Assembly (NCBI GenBank): GCA_027064425.1 | Contig: JAMOPO010000053.1 | Span: 1-5,820 of the forward strand | DNA: 5,820 nucleotides | Origin: Methanobacteriota archaeon | Lineage (GTDB): Archaea > JAADCQ01 > Methanopyri > Methanopyrales > Methanopyraceae | Direction of reading: 5' to 3' | Made by a program: the position numbers and the translations under genes | The notes under the pieces: model-generated | Told to the model about the DNA's origin: nothing | Database searches by the model: none | The model's input: the letters and a program-made list of their open reading frames with translations, nothing else | Shown: piece after piece, positions 1 through 5,789 of the stretch | Layout: each line of letters begins with the position of its first letter | How positions within the stretch are numbered: the stretch's first letter is position 1

Positions 1-54
1 CCACATTTCGACGGACGTGAAGGCCACATCGTCCCCTCGAGCACGAGCCCCTAG
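1..54 (+). CDS. 3' end of a plus-strand gene (partial, unidentified)
   Basis: Frame 1 is open from the window edge and reads PHFDGREGHIVPSSTSP before a TAG at 52-54. A small hairpin and a T6 run follow within 30 bases, which is where a terminator would sit, so I read this as the last 17 codons of a gene lying mostly outside the window. Too little is visible to name it. The alternative is the start of a minus-strand gene: an ATG at 29-27 preceded by GAGGGGACG would give MWPSRPSKCG. The terminator-like element favours the plus-strand reading, but neither is secure. Confidence 0.35.
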   Translation, partial: PHFDGREGHIVPSSTSP

Positions 55-57
55 GCT

Positions 58-86
58 TCGCGAGCCCGCACGCGAGCGCATTTTTT
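58..86 (+). terminator. hairpin plus T6 run
   Basis: TCGCG (58-62) pairs with CGCGA (71-75) around an 8-base loop, and TTTTTT follows at 81-86. Archaeal termination relies mainly on the T-run, so this could end the plus-strand gene that stops at 54. The stem is short and the T-run is the main evidence. Confidence 0.4.
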
Positions 87-216
87 ACTATGAGTTCTCC
101 TCCCGCCCCAACCGCACGCACGATCCCCGTTCCCGGGTGTCGACGGGACGCGGTCGGTACGGCATTTCACGCCCGGTTCCCCGGCACCCGGGCGCGCTAG
201 CACGCCCCATGGCGCC

Positions 217-1890
217 TCACCACACCCCCGTCAGCGCGTTCTCCGCCAGCGCTCCGAGTACCGCGATGGTAGCTCCGAGGACCGCCACCCAGTGCTGGGT
301 CAGGCCGGTTAGTTCGGGGCTGACGTCGATACTCAGGCTGGTGAGCGAGTGCAGGAGCGCCCCGAGCGGTAGCGGAGAGAGGGTGTAGCACAGGTGCTCG
401 GAGACCCTGACGATGACGTTCCACACCTTCACTTCACCCGGTCTGATCTCGCCCTTTCCCACGGCCTCCAGCAGCCCGTACCAGGCGCCCGCGAGCGGCC
501 TTGGTAACCCGGAGAGCTCGCCTAGGAGTCGCTTCGTCGGCTCCTCGATCAGCGGGGCCCAAACCGAACCACCCACGAGGTCGACGAGCCTACCGTCCAG
601 CGCGTAATCACGGAGGCCCAGCGCCTCGAGAAGGATCTTCGTCGAGGAGTTCAAGAGGCACCAGCAGACGACCTCGAGCCCGCAAACCGCTCCCGCGTAC
701 GCCAGGCGTTTCGCGTATTCGAGGAGGGTGGGCGGGTCCCAACGGAACTCGGGCGCTTTACCGAGCCTAGGAAGGTGTTCCAGGAGCTCGATCCAGGCTA
801 CGGACGTCGCGAGCCCGAGTCCAATCGTGAGGAGGTAGGTTCCGAGGACGAGGTCCGGGCGTAGTAGAAGGCGGATGAGCCTCGTGTCCGCGAGTCCCGT
901 GGTCTCGAGGAGGTCGTGAAGTTCGCGGGCCCGGGCGGAGAGTCGGAAGACATCCCATCTGATGACGAGCTCCCACGGCTCCGAGCGAAGTTCCCTCAGG
1001 AACTCAACGAGTTCCACGAGTCGTGGGTTGCGCTCTCTGAGGAGTTCAAGGGACGGTTCCGCGAGCTCCAGGAGGACCCTGCCCTCGGTGGCGTCGTAGA
1101 CGATCAGCCGAAGCCCCGACTCGCTCTCGAGCTCGCCGGATTTCAGCTTGGGGAGCTTGGCGAGGTCCTCGCGGGCGAGGTCGAGGAGCCTCCGAGCCTC
1201 CTCGGGCGGTAGGGGCTCGCGCCACGCGCTCCCCGTCCTTAGGTCGCAGACGACCCGGTACGCGCCCGACCCGTCCGACCTCACGAGGTCGAAGGCGACG
1301 GTTTCACCCTCGATCCTCAGCCGGACGAGGAGGTCCCAGAACCCCATGAGCCCGACGGCCCGAGTAAGCGGGGTGACGCTCTCGGCGTAGTCCCCGAGGA
1401 TGAAGGAGGGGAAGTACGGGGTGGGCTCGTAAGCTCGGCCGCCGCGGATAATGAGGATGGGGAGTTCTCCGCCCCCCTGCTGTGGCATGACCGGGATCGT
1501 GTGGAGGCCTTGGGGGGCGAGGACGAGGTAAGTGTGCTCGGGGTTGAGAGATAGCGAGTGCCGGACGGGCCCACGCGGGGTCGAGTACTCTACGCGGATC
1601 TCCCCGGGTGTAATCCTCACGCGAACCTCGTCGCACGAGCTGCTGCAGATGACGAGGTCATGATGGTCAGGAGTTGATACATACTCGTAGTCGGTGACCA
1701 GATTCTCGAGATTCTCGAGCGTGTTGAAGCGCTCGGCGAGCCCTCTCGTGGCCACCGGGGTGGCGTGCTCCAGCCCCTTTTTCTCCAACGCGATGGCTTG
1801 GCCCACGAGGTTCGGGATTAGGACGGTGGCACCCGAGGCGGGGGTCGCGACCGCCGCCAGGATTAGTAGAACCAGCAGGGCTCGGGTCAT
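217..1890 (-). CDS. putative PrsW/CPBP-type intramembrane protease with large extracytoplasmic domain
   Basis: The product is 557 residues from the ATG at 1890. I prefer that start because it is preceded by GGGGGAG at a 6-base spacing and opens directly on a signal peptide, MTRALLVLLILAAVATPASG. The frame could start 14 codons earlier (1932), but the added residues are charged and would bury the signal peptide. Residues of about 21-340 form an extracytoplasmic region with a CSSSC pair (Cys82, Cys86) and a charged helical stretch (about 230-330). Hydrophobic segments lie at about 345-370, 392-421, 433-450, 467-478, 489-521 and 533-553. The membrane part holds WAPLIEEPTKR (Glu449, Glu450, Lys453), GLLEAVG (Glu475), and His499, His514 and His533. 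EExxK, then a Gly/Glu helix, then two histidine helices is the PrsW order; EExxxR also fits the CPBP (CAAX-protease) motif. The family call is inferred from motif order only. The substrate is unknown. It is transcribed divergently from the gene at 1954. Confidence 0.75.
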   Translation of the reverse strand: MTRALLVLLILAAVATPASGATVLIPNLVGQAIALEKKGLEHATPVATRGLAERFNTLENLENLVTDYEYVSTPDHHDLVICSSSCDEVRVRITPGEIRVEYSTPRGPVRHSLSLNPEHTYLVLAPQGLHTIPVMPQQGGGELPILIIRGGRAYEPTPYFPSFILGDYAESVTPLTRAVGLMGFWDLLVRLRIEGETVAFDLVRSDGSGAYRVVCDLRTGSAWREPLPPEEARRLLDLAREDLAKLPKLKSGELESESGLRLIVYDATEGRVLLELAEPSLELLRERNPRLVELVEFLRELRSEPWELVIRWDVFRLSARARELHDLLETTGLADTRLIRLLLRPDLVLGTYLLTIGLGLATSVAWIELLEHLPRLGKAPEFRWDPPTLLEYAKRLAYAGAVCGLEVVCWCLLNSSTKILLEALGLRDYALDGRLVDLVGGSVWAPLIEEPTKRLLGELSGLPRPLAGAWYGLLEAVGKGEIRPGEVKVWNVIVRVSEHLCYTLSPLPLGALLHSLTSLSIDVSPELTGLTQHWVAVLGATIAVLGALAENALTGVW

Positions 1891-1953
1891 CGCTTGCTCC
1901 CCCGGGACATCACCTTCCCATGCCCGCCTCACACAGGAAACTGAGCTGCGAGG

Positions 1954-2400
1954 TTGAGGATCGGGAAAGCCTTCGTTCCCTTACCCCCGGTGCCGACTCC
2001 CCACGACAAAGCGAAGATCGCATGGATTCACCGGGGCGTGAACGCGCCGTTAACACTACGAGAGGAGCGTTACGGGACCCTGTACGTCGCAAAGCCCTAC
2101 GGATACGGTAGCGGTAATAATGACCCGTGGTACGTTAGGGTACTGTGCCACATTGAGGAACCGTTGAGAGCGAGCAACCCAGAGCTCGGTCTTAAGTACT
2201 GGGTCGAGAGGGTTCTCAACTTCGTAAACAAGACGGGATACGAGGAATGGTCTGTGAACCCGCAGACTATCGATTCGCTTTGGGAGGCCTTTAAGGAAAC
2301 CTGGAGGGAAGTGCCAGTGAAAGAGAAAGAGCCCATGTCACCGCTGGTGTTAGCAGTAGCCTTGCCGGCACTGCTCCTCCGCCGGCCACGCTCCCTCTAA
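1954..2400 (+). CDS. hypothetical C-terminally anchored protein, probably missing its N-terminus
   Basis: The frame has 148 codons from a TTG at 1954 to a TAA at 2398. It looks genuinely coding, with aromatic and charged motifs such as DPWYVRVLCHIEEP and TIDSLWEAFKETW. It ends in a hydrophobic segment and basic tail, SPLVLAVALPALLLRRPRSL, resembling a C-terminal membrane anchor or sorting tail. I do not recognise the family. Initiation is poorly supported: an in-frame TGA lies at 1942-1944, the only upstream start is TTG with AGG directly abutting it, and the GTGs at 1990 and 2038 have no clear ribosome-binding site. There is no signal peptide, although the tail implies an exported protein. 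By eye its codons use more A/T at third positions than the neighbours. A 5'-truncated remnant of a longer surface-protein gene is the simplest reading; a small leaderless gene is possible. The next gene starts 48 bases downstream. Confidence 0.55.
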   Translation: MRIGKAFVPLPPVPTPHDKAKIAWIHRGVNAPLTLREERYGTLYVAKPYGYGSGNNDPWYVRVLCHIEEPLRASNPELGLKYWVERVLNFVNKTGYEEWSVNPQTIDSLWEAFKETWREVPVKEKEPMSPLVLAVALPALLLRRPRSL

Positions 2401-2407
2401 CCTCCGG

Positions 2408-2412
2408 TTTTT
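2408..2412 (+). terminator. T5 run after the 1954-2400 gene
   Basis: TTTTT begins eight bases after the TAA. GCCGGC repeats at 2364-2369 and 2381-2386 could form a hairpin just upstream, inside the coding region. This is a weak candidate. If it works, the next gene needs its own promoter, and none stands out in the 48-base gap. Confidence 0.25.
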
Positions 2413-2448
2413 CCCTACCGGTTAACCCGGGTTGGGGGTCCGGGGGCG

Positions 2449-3774
2449 TTGACGGCCGCGCTCGTGCCGCTATTCCTAACGCTAGCGCTGGTTTCACCCG
2501 GCCTCGCCGTTCCCACGGAGGAGGTGACGCTCGGTCTACTGCAGTACAACCGTAAGTGGGTGGATGAGAGCTGGTATTACGACGAGCACGGCAGGCCGAT
2601 CAACCTGTGGAAGTACCCGTGGGTCCTCCCGGGAGGAGGAATCGAGTGGACCGGCAAGACATGTCGTCCCTGCGTACTGGTCCTCCCGCCGGACAAGCGG
2701 GAGTTCCAGCTAGGGCGCCTCCTGCTCGTGGCACCACTCTGGCGGGAGGATGAGCACTACCGAGTTTTCCTGGCGTCGTACAGGATCAAGGAGCTGCCCA
2801 TGCCACCACAGACCAAGGTTTACCGGGTCCTCGTGCCGAGCGGGGTTAAGGTGAAGTCCGGGTGGCTCGGGCGGGTGGTGACCAGGGGTCCTTGGCGGGA
2901 GGTCCAGTACTCGTTGAGTGAGCGTGGGAAGTGGTTGGTGCTGAAGCCCTCGGGTGACAACGAAGTCTTCGTGGTTGAGGCGAGCCTACCGGCGCGAGGC
3001 GAGTGGGTTCGACTGATCCTCCCACCGGGCTCGTGGTTGCTCGCCCTCGGCTGGTCGAAGGACTTCAACGTGCTGACGCTCGACGGTCGGGTCCTATTCC
3101 GCGGGCGCGCACCCTACGATGAGGTCGAGTACGACCTGGGCCCGGTTCGCCTCGTCTTTTGGTACGCCTGGTACCTCCTGAACCTGAGCGACAAGGACGA
3201 TTACCAGGTGAAGCTGAAGGTCGCCAAGGGGGTGGTCGGGTCCATTAAGTACGACCACTTTGGGAACACAGACTTCGTGTTCGACCCGCGGGCCCAGTAC
3301 GAGGAGCGGGCGTTCTACGGGCCCTGCACGCTTCTGCGGCTGGACGCCAAGATCCCCGTGATCCTGGAGTTCAAGACGCCGAAGCCCGGGGCCGAGGCGT
3401 TCGACTACGTGGGGATGGCCTGGGAGGACGCTCGCGGTTTCTACTCTCGCAAGTACTTCGAGAGGCACCACACGCGCGGCCGATACCATCCTCCGCTCAG
3501 CAACGCGCCCGCCCTAGTAAGTTGGCTGTTGCTGACCCTCCTCGCCGTGCAACGAGCCAGAAGGACCTCAAGCACCCACCGCCGGCGCACGCTGGCATCT
3601 CGAATAGTGATCTCGAATCGAGCGGTAGGTGCTCGTGGGTCGGGAGCTAGGGATTCGGGCGTGTCCAGGTGGGTCTTGGGAAGGTGTCGTAGGGCTCGTT
3701 CCGGGAGGTCGTGCCCTTCGAGTAGTACTCGACCTGAGGTCCCGTCGCGTGCCGGACGCGGAGCCCGCGCGTGA
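2449..3774 (+). CDS. secreted, C-terminally anchored surface protein (paralogue A) with aberrant tail
   Basis: The open frame has 441 codons from a TTG at 2449, with GGGGG ten bases upstream. It opens on a signal peptide, MTAALVPLFLTLALVSPGLA. Residues 90-247 and 275-315 match the product of the minus-strand gene at 4442-5506 very closely: both share LLVAPLWRE, GPWREV, VVEASLPARGEWVR, DFNVLTLDGRVLFRGR and PYDEVEYDL. The mature part is rich in Trp, Tyr and Val and looks like an all-beta extracellular domain. Cys72, Cys75 and Cys293 could form a disulfide; Cys293 is conserved in the paralogue. Residues 354-367 (PALVSWLLLTLLAV) followed by QRARR form a C-terminal anchor. The remaining ~60 residues are a Ser/Arg/Gly-rich tail that runs antisense over a minus-strand frame and is unlikely to be native. 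A 13-bp repeat at 3597-3622 explains it, and the ancestral stop was probably the TAG at 3626-3628. Family and function are not recognised. Confidence 0.75.
   Translation: MTAALVPLFLTLALVSPGLAVPTEEVTLGLLQYNRKWVDESWYYDEHGRPINLWKYPWVLPGGGIEWTGKTCRPCVLVLPPDKREFQLGRLLLVAPLWREDEHYRVFLASYRIKELPMPPQTKVYRVLVPSGVKVKSGWLGRVVTRGPWREVQYSLSERGKWLVLKPSGDNEVFVVEASLPARGEWVRLILPPGSWLLALGWSKDFNVLTLDGRVLFRGRAPYDEVEYDLGPVRLVFWYAWYLLNLSDKDDYQVKLKVAKGVVGSIKYDHFGNTDFVFDPRAQYEERAFYGPCTLLRLDAKIPVILEFKTPKPGAEAFDYVGMAWEDARGFYSRKYFERHHTRGRYHPPLSNAPALVSWLLLTLLAVQRARRTSSTHRRRTLASRIVISNRAVGARGSGARDSGVSRWVLGRCRRARSGRSCPSSSTRPEVPSRAGRGARA
2719..3189 (+). repeat. paralogous block A of an inverted gene duplication
   Basis: This coding block (residues 91-247 of the 2449-3774 product) is repeated in inverted orientation at 4826-5302. 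By eye more than half the residues are identical, and a few stretches are identical in DNA: 27 bases at 3060-3086 match the complement of 4932-4958, and 20 bases at 3115-3134 match the complement of 4884-4903. Confidence 0.85.
3597..3622 (+). repeat. 13-bp imperfect tandem duplication that shifts the reading frame
   Basis: ATCTCGAATAGTG (3597-3609) is followed at once by ATCTCGAATCGAG (3610-3622); 11 of 13 bases are identical and the first nine match exactly. Thirteen bases is one more than a multiple of three. Removing one copy makes the 2449 frame read LASRIER and then TAG at 3626-3628, a normal basic end just after the membrane anchor. The second copy also holds the palindrome CTCGAATCGAG (3612-3622). 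Confidence 0.65.
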
Positions 3775-4036
3775 TCGCGCTGCCGATCAGGCGCTCTAGG
3801 CTGGGGTGGTCCAGTCCCCGGTACTCGGCGTCGAGGGCGAGCGCGCGCTCGTTCACGGGCCAGGGGTGCGCGGTCTGGGTCGTGCTCGTGGCCCGCCGGT
3901 ACTCGAGGTTCAGGAGCGCGTACCCGTGCTCGGGTGGCGGGTACCACCACCCATCATCTCCGCGAACCCAGCCCACCGGTGTCCAGAACCCGCTCACGAC
4001 TCGATCCCCGCCAGCGTAGTGAAGCCGGGCGTGCAC
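3647..4036 (-). CDS. hypothetical protein, probably the C-terminal part of a decayed gene
   Basis: The frame has 129 codons from a GTG at 4036 to a TAG at 3649-3647. The sequence looks coding: GFWTPVGWVRGDDGWWYPP, HGYALLNLEYRRA, HPWPVNERALALDAEYRG and HPSLERLIGSAI are far from the Pro/Arg-rich style of shadow frames here. Coding character continues upstream of the GTG in the same frame (TEALAHEAGRVERYGRLPHV) to a TGA at 4109-4111, so the GTG is unlikely to be the original start; there is no good ribosome-binding site for it. There is no signal peptide or membrane segment. I do not recognise the family; the Trp/Gly-rich part recalls secreted enzymes, but no catalytic set is visible. It is transcribed in the same direction as the gene ending at 4442 and converges on the 2449 gene, whose present frame overlaps it by 128 bases. 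Confidence 0.5.
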   Translation of the reverse strand: MHARLHYAGGDRVVSGFWTPVGWVRGDDGWWYPPPEHGYALLNLEYRRATSTTQTAHPWPVNERALALDAEYRGLDHPSLERLIGSAITRGLRVRHATGPQVEYYSKGTTSRNEPYDTFPRPTWTRPNP

Positions 4037-4272
4037 GTGCGGTAGTCGACCGTACCGCTCTACTCGCCCCGCCTCGTGGGCCAGCGCCTCAGTCGAGTGG
4101 AGGCAGGGTCAACTTCCTCGCCTCGCGCATGCCGAGGGCCATGGCTATTCCCTAGCCATACGCGGTGCGATCTCACGTCACTCCCCTCAATCCGTGGACG
4201 TAAGCGCGCCGGCGGCGGGAGGAACCTGTCGACGTAGGTGGCAGCGATGCGGTGCTGGCGTGATGATGCCCT
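4037..4272 (-). pseudogene. out-of-frame upstream part of the decayed minus-strand gene
   Basis: On the minus strand a second frame, open from a TGA at 4275-4273, reads coding-like sequence such as HRIAATYVDRFLPPPARL, SHRVWLGNSHGPRHARGEEV and DPAST. At about 4098 it should pass into the frame of the 3647-4036 feature. The junction is ACTCGACT on the minus strand (4098-4091). Removing five bases (one ACTCG unit) joins DPAST to EALAHEAGRVERYG without a stop. A candidate start is the GTG at 4176, preceded by GAGGGGAG. A rival start of the upstream part in a third frame is the ATG at 4142 (MALGMREARKLTLPPLD, stopping at 4091-4089). Beyond 4273 no single frame convinces. The assignment is inferred from coding style only. 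Confidence 0.35.
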
Positions 4273-4427
4273 TCACCCCAAGATGGAGTGACGAGGGGAG
4301 AAAGTTGACCCAAAACCCGTGCGGAAGTGAGGAAAACCCGGTGGTGCGTCCGCCCGGCGGGCCCAAGCCGCTCTGGTACCAACACTCAGGAGGCCTCTGC
4401 AAGCGGAAAGGAGGTCGCGCCAGGCTC

Positions 4428-4439
4428 GCCGGAGCCGGC
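4428..4439 (-). terminator. GC hairpin just past the 4442 stop
   Basis: GCCGGAGCCGGC is an inverted repeat two bases beyond the TGA of the 4442-5506 gene, followed on the minus strand by a pyrimidine stretch (CCTCCTTTCC, 4415-4406). The T content is low, so this is weak as an archaeal terminator. If it fails, the decayed gene downstream would lie in the same transcript. Confidence 0.25.
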
Positions 4440-4441
4440 AG

Positions 4442-5506
4442 TCAGTCGGTCCTTTCTCGCCGCCGGTCCTCCTCACGCCTTTCCGAGGGAACGATGAGCG
4501 GTAGCAGGGGTAGTACCGGCAGAGCCCTGAGGATTTCGTACATCAGCCTTAAGGACGGAATCGGTGGTACGTAATGTGACCAGTGGCTGCGCACGAACTC
4601 CTCCGTGACGAACTCACGCCGGTCGACGAGCTCGGTGGGGGATTCTAACTTCTCACCTTGCCTCGGCGCTCTGAACTCCAGGATTAGCGGCTTGCTCGTC
4701 CGGACCTCGAGCACCGTGCAGTACCCGTAGAGCAGCCTGTGCTCGTACTGCCACCTTGGATTGAACTCGCTCGGTACTTCGTCCTTAATTACGAGGAGTG
4801 GCACCCTCGTCCACCTCTCCTCACCACTCAAGTCCAGCCCGTACCAGTGCACCCAGAACGCGAGGTGCACGCCGCCCGGTAGATCGTACTCGACCTCATC
4901 GTACGGGTGTCGGCCCCGGAACAGGACCCTCCCGTCGAGCGTCAGCACGTTGAAGTCCAGCGTCCACCCCAGCGCCACGATCCAGTTCCCCGGCGCCAGC
5001 GCGACCCGAACCCACTCGCCGCGTGCGGGCAGGCTCGCCTCCACCACGAACGTGTTGTCCACGGCCTTCGACGGCTTAAGATGGAGCAGCCCGTCCGACT
5101 CTCGCAGAGAGTACCGGACCTCACGCCACGGCCCCTGCGGGACCGCCTGCCTGCAGCGTTCAGTCCGCTTCCACTCCACCTTACTCGGAATTAACACACG
5201 GTAGACGGTCGCTCCCCGCGGTAAGACCACCTCGTCCACCCCGTACGCGCCGAGGATCACCCGATGGTGGTCACCTTCCCGCCACAGCGGTGCCACGAGC
5301 AAGAAACGGTCGCCCAGGAGGCTCGGGTATTCGAGACTGCCTCCTCCGGGCTGCGGAATGAAGAGCGCCGGCACTACCCACGGCGGGCAGTCCCTGGACG
5401 CCGGAATGACTGTCAACGCCTTGGTGGGTTGTGTCACGCTGGTGACCGTGACCAGTGACACGATTAGCAGCGCGGTCAGCAACACGACGCTCCCCCAGAT
5501 TGCCAC
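4442..5506 (-). CDS. secreted, C-terminally anchored surface protein (paralogue B)
   Basis: The product is 354 residues from a GTG at 5506; an in-frame TGA sits immediately upstream (5509-5507), so no earlier start exists. A GTG at codon 8 (5485) has GGGGGAG four bases before it and could be the real start; either way the protein opens on a hydrophobic signal segment (VVLLTALLIVSLVTVTSV). Residues 69-227 and 246-286 align with the 2449-3774 product, including DFNVLTLDGRVLFRGR and PYDEVEYDL. Cys263 is shared with that paralogue, and Cys40 may match its Cys72. Near the end a hydrophobic run (LRALPVLPLLPLIVP, 326-340) is followed by SERREEDRRRERTD, a typical C-terminal anchor with a cytoplasmic charged tail. 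This copy ends cleanly, so it is the better guide to the native family architecture. Function is unknown; an envelope protein facing outward is the inference. Confidence 0.85.
   Translation of the reverse strand: MAIWGSVVLLTALLIVSLVTVTSVTQPTKALTVIPASRDCPPWVVPALFIPQPGGGSLEYPSLLGDRFLLVAPLWREGDHHRVILGAYGVDEVVLPRGATVYRVLIPSKVEWKRTERCRQAVPQGPWREVRYSLRESDGLLHLKPSKAVDNTFVVEASLPARGEWVRVALAPGNWIVALGWTLDFNVLTLDGRVLFRGRHPYDEVEYDLPGGVHLAFWVHWYGLDLSGEERWTRVPLLVIKDEVPSEFNPRWQYEHRLLYGYCTVLEVRTSKPLILEFRAPRQGEKLESPTELVDRREFVTEEFVRSHWSHYVPPIPSLRLMYEILRALPVLPLLPLIVPSERREEDRRRERTD
4826..5302 (-). repeat. paralogous block B of an inverted gene duplication
   Basis: This is residues 69-227 of the 4442-5506 product, the inverted counterpart of 2719-3189. 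The two blocks point toward each other across a spacer of about 1.6 kb that holds the decayed minus-strand gene. Confidence 0.85.
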
Positions 5507-5780
5507 TCAACTCAACTTTGACACACGGGCATGAGCCTTTGGGTGAATGAGCGGGTGGGGAAGCGTGGTCAGAGGGATCAAGAAATCAGGATAGGAGGCG
5601 TCTGCGCCGTACCGGGAGCAGCGCCGCCGCTAACGTCGCACCCACCTTAACGTCTCATCTAAGCGTGGCGCGGGCCAGCGGATTGAGCCGTCTCGTGCCG
5701 CGACCCCGGCTGGGGCAACCGCGGCGGGCTGGCTCCGTGGGCAGGACTCAAGTTTCGCGCCGGTCCGGGATTGACCGGGG
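5507..5780. other. divergent intergenic region without a recognised gene
   Basis: The region lies between the minus-strand start at 5506 and the probable plus-strand start near 5790. I see no convincing frame, tRNA or clear TATA/BRE pair. The only A-rich patch is near 5580-5592. TAACGTC occurs twice (5631-5637 and 5648-5654). CCCC-GGCT-GGGG near 5704-5715 could form a small hairpin. Promoters for both flanking genes must lie here if they are expressed. Confidence 0.4.
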
Positions 5781-5789
5781 GTGGTCGCG

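Noticed and set aside
916-1212. A 98-codon plus-strand frame rich in Glu and Leu
   Set aside because: It looks protein-like only because it mirrors the charged helical part of the minus-strand protease-like gene; the true gene has a signal peptide, membrane segments and motifs.
2420-2433. Overlapping palindromes GGTTAACC and AACCCGGGTT before the 2449 start as an operator
   Set aside because: Both are short, have no loop or repeat elsewhere in the window, and are not unusual for this base composition.
3441-3950. A 169-codon minus-strand open frame over the 3' end of the 2449 gene
   Set aside because: It is Pro/Arg/Ala-rich with no domain-like features. It overlaps both the better-supported 3647-4036 frame on the same strand and the 2449 coding region on the other, so it is a GC-driven shadow.
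4037-4111. A transglutaminase-like or other cysteine-protease identity for the decayed minus-strand gene
   Set aside because: The Trp/Gly/His-rich stretch recalls such enzymes, but no Cys-His-Asp arrangement can be seen, so no function is assigned.
4260-4300. A C/D-box sRNA suggested by GTGATGA at 4260-4266
   Set aside because: The C box matches RUGAUGA, but no CUGA D or D' box lies at a sensible distance, so one box is not enough.
4194-4574. A 126-codon plus-strand open frame
   Set aside because: Its second half is antisense to the well-supported paralogue B and its first half is antisense to the decayed minus-strand gene. It has low-complexity Gly/Arg/Ser content and no ribosome-binding site of note.
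5660-5780. A structured RNA or tRNA in the GC-rich stretch before the right-edge gene
   Set aside because: There is no T-loop GTTCRANNC motif and no cloverleaf pairing; only short GC stems are visible, as expected from the composition.
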